Assembly (NCBI RefSeq): GCF_013085465.1
Contig: NZ_CP049838.1
Location: 682,001 to 746,000, forward strand
Direction: 5' to 3'
From: Streptomyces asoensis
GTDB taxonomy: Bacteria > Actinomycetota > Actinomycetes > Streptomycetales > Streptomycetaceae
Length of the DNA stretch: 64,000 bases
The translations under genes were made by a program, and so were the position numbers. Below, piece after piece: positions 18,519-26,981 of this stretch. Position 1 is the stretch's first letter, and the number at the start of each line of letters is the position of its first letter. The notes beneath the pieces are model-generated. The model saw only the letters and a list, made by a program, of their open reading frames with translations, did not search any database and was not told where the DNA came from.

Positions 18519-18532
18519 TTGAATCGTTTCAA
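18519..18532 (-). promoter_or_regulatory. LacI-type operator upstream of the GH106 gene
   Basis: On the minus strand this reads TTGAAACGATTCAA, a near-perfect 14-bp palindrome with a central CG (12 of 14 positions symmetric). It is centred 35 bases upstream of the ATG at 18490. Central-CG palindromes of this form are typical LacI/GalR-family operators. It resembles the AAAACGTTTT sites at 52054 and 52184. Confidence 0.65.
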
Positions 18533-18795
18533 TTCGACTCGAACGCGGGAACGCTAAGCCTCGGTTCGGAGCAAGGTCAAGATGTCGGACGGATCAAGTC
18601 GCGGAAAGGGCGCGGGTCATGGAACCGGCTCAGCCGATTCCGGACGACCCCGCTCGCCGCACTCGCCCCGCGGACGCCGATACAGGACGGCGAGTCCCGT
18701 CTGCGCGACGGGCAGCGTCGGGACGCGGCGGACAACGGGACCATGAGCGCGTCCCTGATGTGTTCCCGGAAGCGAAGATCGAGCCGGGCACGACC

Positions 18796-18825
18796 CGGCC
18801 CCCGGCGGGAACCCGCCGGGGGCCG
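18796..18825 (-). terminator. Perfect 14-bp hairpin in the 18533-18850 gap
   Basis: CGGCCCCCGGCGGG and its exact complement flank an AA loop, 26 bases beyond the stop of the minus-strand Ala-rich gene. The rest of the 318-base gap (18533-18795) holds the GH106 promoter region and no convincing coding frame. Confidence 0.8.
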
Positions 18826-18850
18826 ATCTCCTGACCTCGACCGAGAAGGG

Positions 18851-19312
18851 TCAGATCCGACCGCCGGTGAGCCGGGTGAGAGGGCCCTGCGGCTGGCGGG
18901 TGGAGCGGCGCCCCACGGCGTACGAGGCCGCGGTGAGCGCGGAGAGGCCGGCGCCGACACCGGCGGCGATCAGCTTCCGGTGTGCGATGACCGTCCAGGC
19001 CGTCTTGGCGGTCGCGGCGACATGACCCGACGTCGCGACGATCGCCTGACGGCCCGCCTCGACACCGCGCGAGGCACTGTGCGCCGCGCTCTGCACGGCA
19101 CCGGTCGTCGCCTCGGCCGAGCGCTGGACTCCGGCCCTGGTGGCCGACGCGGCGTCGTCCGTCTTCGTCGCGGCGCTCTTCGCGGCACGAGCCGCCGGAG
19201 CGGTCGCCTTGTCCGTGGTGCGCCGGGCCTTGGACGCGGTCACCCGCTCGGCTGCGGACTGTTCGTTCGTCTTCCTGTTCGGTTCACTCATGGACATCGC
19301 GTTGCCGCTCAC
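18851..19312 (-). CDS. Ala/Thr-rich single-pass membrane protein, unknown function
   Basis: 153 residues. I chose the GTG at 19312 because it overlaps the stop of the upstream dehydrogenase as GTGA, implying translational coupling; ATG codons a few residues in are alternatives. Residues 1-100 are hydrophilic, helical and dominated by Ala, Ser, Thr, Arg and Lys, with a repeated ATRAGVQRSAEATTGAVQSAAH pattern. One hydrophobic helix follows (about 110-133, LIAAGVGAGLSALTAASYAV) and then a short basic tail. The composition resembles apolipophorin/phasin-like helical proteins anchored to membrane. No function can be given. Confidence 0.6.
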   Translation of the reverse strand: MSGNAMSMSEPNRKTNEQSAAERVTASKARRTTDKATAPAARAAKSAATKTDDAASATRAGVQRSAEATTGAVQSAAHSASRGVEAGRQAIVATSGHVAATAKTAWTVIAHRKLIAAGVGAGLSALTAASYAVGRRSTRQPQGPLTRLTGGRI

Positions 19313-20199
19313 CGCGACGGCAAACCCGTCCGGTCGCGCGACATGGACGACGGAGTCCCCTGAACGAGATCGGCGATCAGCTGCTCACCGGTCACGGACG
19401 GGTCGTCCTTGTGCGCTTCCCACCTCGTGAACGTCTCCGCGGCCGCCTCGGCGAAGACGGACGGTACGCCCACTCCCCGGCAGGCCCGGGCGATCTCGCG
19501 CATCTCCGGCTCCCAGCGCCATGCCCGCGGCCCGGCGGAGGCCAGGTGTTCCGTCGCGGCCAGCGGCGTGTCCGGCAGCATCTGTTTCGCCAGGTCGAGC
19601 AGGTCGTCCAGCACCCCGTGACCGTCGGCCAGCGCGCAGGCCTGGGCGGCAAGGGCGTACGAGATCTTGTTGTACGCGGCGAAGGCCAGCTTGAGCGCCG
19701 ACGCCCGCCCGATCGGACCCGCCAGGGTGACCGGGGTGAGCGCGGTGCCGTCGAACAGGGCCGCGACCCGTGCCACGGCCGTGTCGTCGCCCGAGAGACA
19801 GAGCCTGGTCCGCCCCGTCTCCCGCGGGGGCGGTCCGGTGATCCCCCCGTCCACCACGGTCACGGCGCTGCCCTCGAACACACCGGTGATCTCGGCCATC
19901 CGCTCGGGACTCACCGCGTTGGCATCCACGTAGACGCCCCGGAAACCGGCGGCCGCCACCTGTCCGGCGACGTCGAGCGCGGCAGCGGGGGGACAGACGC
20001 TCAGCACGACCTCACAGGTCGCGGCCAGTTCCTCGATGCTCGCGGCGGACCGCAGCCCGAACTCCACGGCCCGGTCCCGACTCGCCGCCGACCGCCCCTG
20101 CGGCAGCCACCAGACCGCGGCTCCCGCCGTCACCGCCTGCGCCGCCACACGTGCGCCCATGGCTCCCGGGTGCAGAATTCCCACGTCTCGATGCCCCAT
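19309..20199 (-). CDS. NAD(P)-dependent beta-hydroxyacid dehydrogenase-like protein
   Basis: 296 residues. The N-terminus has a Rossmann signature, VGILHPGAMGARVAAQAVTAG, followed by SVCPPAAALDVA and a VYVDANAVSP strand with the GGITGPPP loop. The C-terminal helical domain (from about 165) includes ASALKLAFAAYNKISYALAAQ, where the Lys matches the catalytic Lys of 6-phosphogluconate/3-hydroxyisobutyrate dehydrogenase relatives (DUF1932 type). Substrate unknown. Its stop codon overlaps the start of the downstream membrane protein gene. It begins 143 bases after the end of the MFS gene on the same strand. Confidence 0.82.
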   Translation of the reverse strand: MGHRDVGILHPGAMGARVAAQAVTAGAAVWWLPQGRSAASRDRAVEFGLRSAASIEELAATCEVVLSVCPPAAALDVAGQVAAAGFRGVYVDANAVSPERMAEITGVFEGSAVTVVDGGITGPPPRETGRTRLCLSGDDTAVARVAALFDGTALTPVTLAGPIGRASALKLAFAAYNKISYALAAQACALADGHGVLDDLLDLAKQMLPDTPLAATEHLASAGPRAWRWEPEMREIARACRGVGVPSVFAEAAAETFTRWEAHKDDPSVTGEQLIADLVQGTPSSMSRDRTGLPSR

Positions 20200-20342
20200 G
20201 TGCGGACCCTAACCGGCAGGCCGCCTCTCGGACCACGGAGCACGGGACACCGGCCGGTGGCGGCCGACCCGTACCCGGCTGTCGCGCAGGGGCCGACGCG
20301 CATGCCCCTGCACGCGCACCGCGTCTGACGGCGGGTCGGGGC

Positions 20343-21893
20343 TCAGCCGCCGCCCGGGACCGTGTCGCCCTTGAGGCGTTCCAGGTCCGAGGGTCGGACC
20401 TGGATCACCACGATCGCGATCAGAGCAGCCAGGACCGTGAAGATCGCCGCCATGACGAAGGCGGCCGAGACGCCGGCCGTGAGGACCTCGTCGGACCAGG
20501 GGGCGGGGAGTTGCCCGGTGCGCCGGAAGTTCAGGCGTTCGGCCGGGGTCGCCTGGGCCAGGAAGTCGGAGACCTGCTCGTTCGCCTCGTTGCGGCTGGC
20601 CGTGCCGAACATCGTGACCAGGATGGACAGGCCGAGCGAACCGCCGACCTGCTGGGTGGCGTTGAGGAGTCCGGAGGCCGCGCCGGTCTCCAGCGGAGAC
20701 ACGTTGGAAAGCGCCATCAGCGTGAGGGAGACGAACTCCATGCCCATGCCCAGGCTGAAGACGAGCATCGGGCCGAGGACACTGCCCGCGTACGTGGAGT
20801 GGACGTCGGTCAGGGTCAGCCAGGACAGGCCTCCGGCCGCGAGGATCGCGCCCACCACCATGAAGGGCTTGGGGCCGTACGTGGGCAGGAACCGTGAGGC
20901 GAGGCCGGCGCCGACCGCGATGACCGCGCTGACCGGCAGGAAGGCGAACCCGGCCGCGAGCGGGCTGAAGCCGAGCACGTTCTGCACGAAGAGCGTGAGG
21001 AAGAAGAACATGCCGAAGATCGCGGCGGCTAGGCACAGCATGATGCCGTAGGTGCCCGCCCGGTTGCGGTCGGCGAACATGTGCAGCGGTGTGATCGGCT
21101 GCCGGGAGCGCCGCTCGATCAGGATGAACACCGCGAGGACGACGACGGCCGCCACGAACGAGGCGATCGTGAGCGCGTCCCGCCACCCTTCCTGCGCGGC
21201 TCTGATGAACCCGTACACCAGCAGCACCATGCCCACGGTGGAGGTCAGCGCGCCGGCGATGTCGAAGTGGCCGGGGTGGCGCTCGGATTCCTTGATGAAG
21301 CGGGGCGTGGCGAGGGCGATGAGCAGTCCGATGGGAACGTTGACGAACAGCACCCACCGCCAGTTCAGCCACTCGACGAGGATCCCTCCCGCGAGCAGGC
21401 CGATCGCGCCGCCGCCCGCCGAGACCGCGGCGAAGACCCCGAACGCCCGGTTGCGCTCGGGTCCTTCTGGAAACGTCGTGCTGACCAGCGAGAGGGCGGT
21501 CGGGGACGCGATGGCGCCGCCGACGCCCTGAAGGGCGCGCGCGGCGAGGAGTTGGGCCTCGTTCTGGGCGAGTCCGCCGAGCAGGGAGGCGAGGACGAAG
21601 AGCAGCACTCCGAAGATGAACACCCGCCGTCTGCCGAGGATGTCGCCGATCCGGCCGCCGAGCAGCAGCAGGCCGCCGAAGGTGAGGGTGTAGGCGTTGA
21701 CCACCCACGCCAGGCTGGTGGTGGAGAAGTCCAGGGCGCGCTGGATGTCCGGCAGCGCGATGTTCACGATGGTGATGTCCAGCACCACCATCAGCTGGCA
21801 CGACGCGATGACCAACAGCGCCATCGCGTTGCCCCCGCCGCCCTGTCGGGCGGTGGTTCGGGATGCTGAGGTCGGCTGCGGGAGGCTGCTCAT
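20343..21893 (-). CDS. MFS drug exporter, DHA2 family (14 helices)
   Basis: 516 residues with about 14 transmembrane helices. Motifs of the drug:H+ antiporter-2 family are present: LMVVLDITIVNIALPDIQ in helix 1, GGRIGDILGRRRVF (motif A) after helix 2, ARALQGVGGAI (motif B region) and SLVSTTFPEGPERNRAFGVFAAVSAGGGAIG (motif C region) in helix 5. The cytoplasmic C-tail is short. It would export hydrophobic compounds or antibiotics using the proton gradient. An AraC-family regulator lies upstream on the same strand, 332 bases away, and might control it, but a terminator stands between them. Confidence 0.92.
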   Translation of the reverse strand: MSSLPQPTSASRTTARQGGGGNAMALLVIASCQLMVVLDITIVNIALPDIQRALDFSTTSLAWVVNAYTLTFGGLLLLGGRIGDILGRRRVFIFGVLLFVLASLLGGLAQNEAQLLAARALQGVGGAIASPTALSLVSTTFPEGPERNRAFGVFAAVSAGGGAIGLLAGGILVEWLNWRWVLFVNVPIGLLIALATPRFIKESERHPGHFDIAGALTSTVGMVLLVYGFIRAAQEGWRDALTIASFVAAVVVLAVFILIERRSRQPITPLHMFADRNRAGTYGIMLCLAAAIFGMFFFLTLFVQNVLGFSPLAAGFAFLPVSAVIAVGAGLASRFLPTYGPKPFMVVGAILAAGGLSWLTLTDVHSTYAGSVLGPMLVFSLGMGMEFVSLTLMALSNVSPLETGAASGLLNATQQVGGSLGLSILVTMFGTASRNEANEQVSDFLAQATPAERLNFRRTGQLPAPWSDEVLTAGVSAAFVMAAIFTVLAALIAIVVIQVRPSDLERLKGDTVPGGG

Positions 21894-22064
21894 GATGTGT
21901 CGCCCGCTCGGGAGCGGGCCCTGGGAGAGGTCAGTGGACGGAGGCGTCCGCTGTCGGGTCCACCGTTAGACGCTACGCCCGTGGCCGGACCGTCACCACT
22001 CGATCATCCGTGGGCCGTCCGTGGTCCGTCCGCCTGCGCGGTGCGCGCCGGCGGGCGTGTCCGT

Positions 22065-22099
22065 GCCGTGCCAGGACTCCCCCGTCGTCCTGGCACGGC
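22065..22099 (-). terminator. Perfect 13-bp hairpin in the 21894-22225 gap
   Basis: The arm 22065-22077 pairs exactly with 22087-22099 around a nine-base loop. It lies 127 bases downstream of the AraC gene on the minus strand. The remaining parts of the 332-base gap hold no convincing gene; the stretch next to 21893 should contain the MFS promoter. Confidence 0.7.
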
Positions 22100-22225
22100 C
22101 CCGGTGGTCGCGGCGGTGCGCCGCGGTGATCACCAGGATGAGGGAGGGGCGGGTGGTGTGTCGTTGGCGGACGGTCCACATCTGCTTGGCAGAGCGTCCA
22201 CCGGCGGTGCCGAGGGGAAGACGTC

Positions 22226-23224
22226 CTACGCCTCGGTCAGCGCCTGTTCGCGCAGTTCGCTGGGCGGGAGGCCGTAGGCGGTGCGGAACGCCCGGGTGAA
22301 CTCGGCGGCCCGGGGGTAGCCCCAGCGGGCGGCGACGGCACGGATGGGCAGGTCGCGCAGTCGGGGGTCGGCGAGGTCGCGGCGGGCGTACTCCAGCCGC
22401 CGGTCGCGGATGTAGGAGGCCACGGTGAGGCCTTCGGCCTGGAAGAGGCGGTACAGGTAGCTGCGGGAGACGTGGTGTGCGGCGGCGATCCCGGCGGGGG
22501 TCAGGTCCGGGTCGTCCAGGTGCCGGTGGATGAACGTCTTGACGTGGAGGGTGAGGGTGCGGTCGCGGGTCTCCGGCGGAAGCCGGAGGTCGGCGTCCAC
22601 GGTGTGCGCGAAGAGGGCCGTGACCAGGTCCGCGACGACCGTGCCCAGCCGGGGTGCGTCCGTGGGCTGGTACGAGGAGGTGTCCGCGACCAGTTGGCGG
22701 AGAAACTGCGAGAGCAGCGCGCCGATCCCCTCGCGGCCCGACAGGAGACTCCCCAGGACCTGATCCGCTCGGTGCCCGGGAACGGCCACCAGAGCACGCG
22801 GCACCTCGACGCCGAGGACGGTGACGGGCTCGGAGCCGGTGAACACCTCCCACGACCGCGAGGAGGAGTTGATGTGGAAGTCGTTCATCCGGTAGGCGGC
22901 CTGCTGTCGGCCCCAGTCGGCCGCTCCCTCGCCCTTCAGCAGGAGGGACAGGTGGTACGTCTCGGGGTCGGACTGGCGGATGAGTTTCGGCGTGCGACGG
23001 AAGACCAGGTGGTCGAAGGTGGCGGGCCACACGACGACGTCGCCCAGCGCTATCACGCGTTGGGAGCCGCGGTAGTCCGCGTGGCGATCGCTGCTGAGCT
23101 GCATGGGCGCGTGGGTCCGGCCCATGCGTTCCGCCCACGCCTCGAACCGGTCGCTCACCGGCAGGTCCGTGGTGCGGAAGACCGACTCGTGCAACACGAG
23201 CGTAGTCAACCACACCGGCGGCAC
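22226..23224 (-). CDS. AraC-family transcriptional regulator (AraC-binding-like N-domain)
   Basis: 332 residues. The N-terminal half carries the ligand-domain pattern FRTTDLPVSDRFEAWAERMGRTHAPM and the YHLSLLLKGEGAADWGRQ strand typical of the AraC-binding-domain-like group. The C-terminal 100 residues hold two helix-turn-helix motifs: LTPAGIAAAHHVSRSYLYRLFQAEG and LPIRAVAARWGYPRAAEFTRAF, ending in AYGLPPSELRE. It acts as a DNA-binding regulator in the cytoplasm. The start is uncertain: GTG codons at 23224, 23215 and 23197 and a TTG at 23209 are all in frame without a clear ribosome binding site. Confidence 0.88.
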   Translation of the reverse strand: MPPVWLTTLVLHESVFRTTDLPVSDRFEAWAERMGRTHAPMQLSSDRHADYRGSQRVIALGDVVVWPATFDHLVFRRTPKLIRQSDPETYHLSLLLKGEGAADWGRQQAAYRMNDFHINSSSRSWEVFTGSEPVTVLGVEVPRALVAVPGHRADQVLGSLLSGREGIGALLSQFLRQLVADTSSYQPTDAPRLGTVVADLVTALFAHTVDADLRLPPETRDRTLTLHVKTFIHRHLDDPDLTPAGIAAAHHVSRSYLYRLFQAEGLTVASYIRDRRLEYARRDLADPRLRDLPIRAVAARWGYPRAAEFTRAFRTAYGLPPSELREQALTEA

Positions 23225-23248
23225 GGGCCTGTTGGCAGCGGGGGGGGG

Positions 23249-23896
23249 TCAGCCCAGGTGGGCGGTGTCGACGGTGACGGAGTCGGTGTCGGAGGCGGTG
23301 ACGGTGATGTAGCCGGGGTCGCCGTTGCGGTCGAGGTAGCACATCGCGTACCCGACGGAGACGGACGTCTTCCGTACCGGGTTCTCGGTGACCTCCTTCC
23401 GGCAGCCCTCCGCCGTGGGCACCTCGGACGAACCCCACGAGGCCAGCCTGCCGTTGGTGGACATCAAATAGCCGCCCTGGAGGTAGAGGGCGTCGGTGCC
23501 GGTGCCGGCGACCACGGGCGGGGTGGGGGTGAAGTCGTAGCCCGTGGGGGCTTTCTGACCGTCCGACTGATCCATGACGAAGCCGCGCACCAGTGCGGTC
23601 GAGGGCGAGGACGTCGAGTCGGGCAGGGCGGCCGTGACCGCCGCGCCTCCTCCTGCGACGACCGCCACGGCGGTGACTCCGGCGATCAGCGGATGGGCGT
23701 ACGCCAGGCTCAGCAGGGGCCCGATCACCGGGATCGAGAACTTCATCTGGGTGTTCTTCTGCGTGATCCGGGCGCTGCCGCTCGCGGTCGCCGTCTGCGT
23801 CGAGGAGTGATGGGTGCCGGGCTGGGGTGGCACGAAGGCGTCGTCACGGGAGTCCTGGTCGCCGAGGTGCGCGCCGCGCGTGCGGTCGGTGTTCAT
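23249..23896 (-). CDS. Single-pass exported protein, unknown function
   Basis: 215 residues from the ATG at 23896 (MNTDRTRG); the frame stays open to 24001, and an inner ATG at 23746 (MKFSIPVIG) would start right before the membrane segment. Residues 1-48 are hydrophilic, a hydrophobic helix spans about 53-83, and the outer domain has two cysteines (GCRKEV and AMCYLDRNG) that probably form a disulfide. The outer domain is beta-rich (GYLMSTNGRLASWG; YITVTASDTDSVTVD). I do not recognise the family; it resembles extracellular domains of actinobacterial membrane-anchored proteins. Confidence 0.65.
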   Translation of the reverse strand: MNTDRTRGAHLGDQDSRDDAFVPPQPGTHHSSTQTATASGSARITQKNTQMKFSIPVIGPLLSLAYAHPLIAGVTAVAVVAGGGAAVTAALPDSTSSPSTALVRGFVMDQSDGQKAPTGYDFTPTPPVVAGTGTDALYLQGGYLMSTNGRLASWGSSEVPTAEGCRKEVTENPVRKTSVSVGYAMCYLDRNGDPGYITVTASDTDSVTVDTAHLG

Positions 23897-24107
23897 GGCT
23901 CGGGACGCTAGCGACAGGCAACCCCGCGGTCTTGTTTTGTCAGAGATTGCCGCCAAGGGGCCGTTTATGGCCGCTCGTTGTGATGCGAGTGATCGGCGCA
24001 ACGGAGGCTTCGGACTTGCTACTCCGCAGTCATATTACTGAAACGTAACCTACCGACCGCTACCCGAGGTAACCCTGCCCTCGCTACGGTCCTGACAGTT
24101 CGTCTAA

Positions 24108-24151
24108 GAGCGGTACGGGGCAACGGTGGGCGACCGGGACCCGTACCGCTC
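24108..24151 (+). other. 12-bp inverted repeat in the lipase leader region
   Basis: GAGCGGTACGGG (24108-24119) is an exact inverted match of 24140-24151 across a 20-base spacer. It lies 86-129 bases upstream of the lipase ATG. In the leader RNA it would fold as a stable hairpin; as DNA it could be an operator. The rest of the 23897-24236 gap is comparatively AT-rich near 24000-24060, as expected for divergent promoters. Confidence 0.5.
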
Positions 24152-24236
24152 GGTCGTCACGGTCCGCACCCCACCGGGCCGTCCGCCACCCGAGCCGCAG
24201 ACGAAGGCTCGGCCTCCCCCTCACCGGAGGTCCGCC

Positions 24237-25562
24237 ATGCCCGCCCCCACCCGCCTGCTGGCCGCAGCCGTCACCGCTGCCGCCTGCCTCGGCGTCACCG
24301 CAGTACCCGCCGACGCGACCCCGCAGTCGGACGCCGTGGTCTCGCGCGGCGTCACCATCCCCACGTTCTACAACCCGCCCGCCGCCCTTCCGGCGGCCGA
24401 CGGCGCCCTGATCCGCTCCGAACCGCTTCCGCTGGCGTTGAGCCTGCCGGGCGTCGACGGACCACTGCCCGGCACGGCGACCCGCCTGATGTACAAGTCC
24501 ACGGACTCGGCCGGCCGCCCCATGGCGGTCACCGGTGCGTACATCGAACCGACGGCCCGCTGGACGGGCAGCGGACCACGGCCGCTGGTCGCCGTGGCCC
24601 CCGGCACGATGGGCCAGGGCGACCAGTGCGCCGCCTCCCTCGGCCTCGAACACCCGCTCCTCGTCAACGGCCAGACGCTGTCGGTCGGTTACGAGGATCT
24701 GGCGATCTACCGTCTCCTCGCCCGGGGCATCGCCGTCGTGGTCACGGACTACACCGGGCTGGGCGCGACCGACCGGCTGCACACCTACGTCAACCGGGTC
24801 GACGAGGCGCACGCCGTCCTGGACGCCGTCCGGGCCGCCCGTTCCCTCGACTCCACGTCGTTGACGGCCGGCTCCCGGGTGACGCTGTTCGGTTACAGCC
24901 AGGGCGGCGGGGCCACGGCGGCCGCCGCCGAACTCCAGCCCTCGTACGCCCCCGACGTCACCCTCGCCGGGACCTATACCGGGGCTCCGCCCGCCGACCT
25001 GGTCGCCGTCACCAAGGCCATCGACGGCAGCGACCTGGCCGGTGCGCTGGGCTGGTCGGTGAACGGCTTCCTGGAGTCCGATCCCGCTCTCGTGCCGATC
25101 GCCGAAGCGCATCTGAACGCGGCCGGCCGCGCCGCGCTCAAGGACCTGTCGACGATGTGCGTGGGCGACGCCCTCCTCTCCTACAACTCGGCGAGCAGCA
25201 CCGACTGGACCACGGACGGGCGCTCGCTCAGCGACATCGTCCAGTCCGAGCCTGCCCTCAAGGCGTTCCTGGCCGACCAGCGCATCGGCACCCTCGAGCC
25301 GGCGTCCCCGGTACGGGTGGCGACCGGTACCGCCGACGACCTGGTACCGCACGCACAGGCGCGGGCCCTCGCCGTCGCGTGGTGCGCCAAGGGCGCCGAC
25401 GTCACCTACAAGCCGGTGATCCTGCCCGGTCTCGGCCGGTCCCTGATCAACCACTTCACGCCGTTGCTCGTCGACCAGGGCGACGCGATCTCCTGGCTGA
25501 CCGACCGGCTCAACGGCAGGCCGGCCACGTCCAACTGCGCCACGCTTCCGCTTCAGCCCTGA
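24237..25562 (+). CDS. Secretory lipase (LIP family)
   Basis: 441 residues from the ATG at 24237, with GGAGG six bases upstream. The signal peptide (1 to about 28) ends near AVPADA. The alpha/beta-hydrolase domain shows the nucleophile Ser221 in GYSQGGG, an acidic pair Asp367-Asp368 in TADDLVP and His406 in LINHFTP, giving a full catalytic triad. A VAPGTMGQGDQCAASLG loop and a GIAVVVTDYTGLGAT strand match the secretory lipase family, which hydrolyses triacylglycerols or aryl esters outside the cell. Cysteines at about 130, 307 and near the C-terminus suggest disulfides. A terminator follows. Confidence 0.88.
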   Translation: MPAPTRLLAAAVTAAACLGVTAVPADATPQSDAVVSRGVTIPTFYNPPAALPAADGALIRSEPLPLALSLPGVDGPLPGTATRLMYKSTDSAGRPMAVTGAYIEPTARWTGSGPRPLVAVAPGTMGQGDQCAASLGLEHPLLVNGQTLSVGYEDLAIYRLLARGIAVVVTDYTGLGATDRLHTYVNRVDEAHAVLDAVRAARSLDSTSLTAGSRVTLFGYSQGGGATAAAAELQPSYAPDVTLAGTYTGAPPADLVAVTKAIDGSDLAGALGWSVNGFLESDPALVPIAEAHLNAAGRAALKDLSTMCVGDALLSYNSASSTDWTTDGRSLSDIVQSEPALKAFLADQRIGTLEPASPVRVATGTADDLVPHAQARALAVAWCAKGADVTYKPVILPGLGRSLINHFTPLLVDQGDAISWLTDRLNGRPATSNCATLPLQP

Positions 25563-25577
25563 CACGAGTCAGCCGAT

Positions 25578-25614
25578 GGCGCCCGGTACGCGCAGTCGCG
25601 ACGTACCGGGCGCC
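25578..25614 (+). terminator. Perfect 13-bp hairpin terminator after the lipase
   Basis: GGCGCCCGGTACG (25578-25590) pairs exactly with 25602-25614 around an 11-base loop, beginning 16 bases after the lipase stop codon. Confidence 0.85.
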
Positions 25615-25710
25615 GCCGGGGCACGGTCAGGGGCCGGGCGCGTGGCCGTCAGTCGGAGCCGGCCCGAGCCTGTCTGTGTCGTTCCTGGTCGTTCTCTCGA
25701 TCGGTCTGCG

Positions 25711-26181
25711 TCAGTCGGACAGGCCCAGCCGGGCGACGATCCGCTTGCCGACCGGCTCCTGCGTGACGCCGAAGTCCTCCGCCACCGCTCTCACGATCTC
25801 CAGGCCGTGCTGGCCCACCCGCGTGGGATCCGGGGCACGGGGCACCGGCAGCACCGGATCGCTGTCCCAGACGACGATCTCCACCGCGGCCCCGGCGATG
25901 CTCAGCTGGAGCAGGACCGGCCCGGGCGCGTATCTGAGCGCGTTCGTGACCAGCTCGCTCACCACGAGCTGGGACAGATCCATGGCCCGGGCCGACACGG
26001 CCAGGCCGTCCCGGCTCTGCACACGACTCATGAAATCGCCCGTGAGCCGACGCGCCCGAGCGATACAACCGTCCTTGCCGTCCAGCGCCACCGTCGTCTC
26101 GGCCGGGTTCCCATCGGGGACGGAAGAACCCTGGTCGGGCGGGACAGGTTCCATCCGGACCGCCTTCACTACCCCGTTCAT
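25711..26181 (-). CDS. RsbW-like ATP-binding protein (HATPase anti-sigma/regulatory kinase)
   Basis: 156 residues. The single domain matches the GHKL ATPase fold used by anti-sigma factor kinases: the N box LSQLVVSELVTNALRYAPGP, then VVWDSDPVLP (G1-like) and the GQHGLEIVRAVAEDFGV (G2) loop. Streptomycetes carry dozens of such stand-alone proteins, which phosphorylate STAS anti-anti-sigma factors or act with PP2C phosphatases. It is a lone gene here; the nearest PP2C gene is at 30640. In-frame GTG and ATG codons 5 and 9 residues in are alternative starts. Confidence 0.85.
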   Translation of the reverse strand: MNGVVKAVRMEPVPPDQGSSVPDGNPAETTVALDGKDGCIARARRLTGDFMSRVQSRDGLAVSARAMDLSQLVVSELVTNALRYAPGPVLLQLSIAGAAVEIVVWDSDPVLPVPRAPDPTRVGQHGLEIVRAVAEDFGVTQEPVGKRIVARLGLSD

Positions 26182-26210
26182 ACCGGCGCGACTACCCGCG
26201 AACCCACCCC

Positions 26211-26798
26211 CTACGCCCCAGCCGCACCACTCACTCGGTCATCGTGCCGCCCGTCGTCCGAGGTGTCACCCGAAGGCGCACTCGGGTCACCGTCCGCGCC
26301 CGGCAAGGCCTGCCCCCGGTCCCGGCGCGCCGCCGCGAACCCGGCAGACGCCGCGAGGGCGCCGGCGCCGACCGCGAAGGCCACGACGAACGTGTTCAGC
26401 GTGTCGTAGACGCCACTGCTCTCGTAGGTGGTCCCGTCGTCGAGTACGCAGTCGAAGGCGGGCGGGAAGTAGGAGGCCCGGTGGGTCACGAGGCGCAGGC
26501 GGGCCTCCCGCGGGACCTCCTCCCCCCGGCAGGCGGGCGCGGGGGACGAGTCGGCACCGGACCGGGACTCGTGCTCGGCGAACGCCACCGCTCCGCTCGA
26601 GAGCAGGTAGCAGCCGACGGCCGCCGCGACCGCCATCCCGGCCGACCAGCGCAACAGGTGCACGGCCCAGTCCGGCCGCCGTCCCGGCAGCGCCACGGAG
26701 ACGAGCTTGACGAGGACGGCGACGCACCAGAGCGGGCTCGCGAACAGGGCCGCCAGTCCTGACAGGGCCAACACGTCCGAGGGCTCCCCTTCTGTCAT
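26211..26798 (-). CDS. Membrane protein of unknown function
   Basis: 195 residues from the ATG at 26798. There are three hydrophobic helices (about 8-33, 47-68, 133-155). An extracytoplasmic loop of some 65 residues holds two cysteines (PACRGE and FDCVLDDG) and a SGVYDTLN motif near the last helix. The C-tail is acidic and polar. The frame is open upstream to 26909, but that part covers the shared promoter region with the sigma factor gene at 26982. Divergent placement next to an ECF sigma factor raises the possibility of shared regulation, not more. Confidence 0.65.
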   Translation of the reverse strand: MTEGEPSDVLALSGLAALFASPLWCVAVLVKLVSVALPGRRPDWAVHLLRWSAGMAVAAAVGCYLLSSGAVAFAEHESRSGADSSPAPACRGEEVPREARLRLVTHRASYFPPAFDCVLDDGTTYESSGVYDTLNTFVVAFAVGAGALAASAGFAAARRDRGQALPGADGDPSAPSGDTSDDGRHDDRVSGAAGA

Positions 26799-26981
26799 GT
26801 ACTGCGCCTGTCGTATACCGCTTATGTCATGCACCGAGCGATCACTGCCGTGGGTAACAGTGACACGCCTCCGCTCGAAACCTCCGTCTCGAGCCGGGTC
26901 CGGGTTCACTCTGTAACGCTTTTCGCACCTCGTCCCAAGAACGGGTGTAGCGCCTTTGAAGGACCCGACAAGGAGACGCCT

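Noticed and set aside
18577..18960. A 127-codon minus-strand frame in the gap before the GH106 gene
   Set aside because: It runs through the perfect terminator hairpin at 18796-18825 and overlaps the Ala-rich gene out of frame, with Arg/Ser/Pro-rich shadow composition.
26940..26981. A possible ECF promoter (GTAACG...CGTCC) before the sigma gene
   Set aside because: The spacing between the elements is about 13 bases, shorter than the usual 16-17, so I did not call it.
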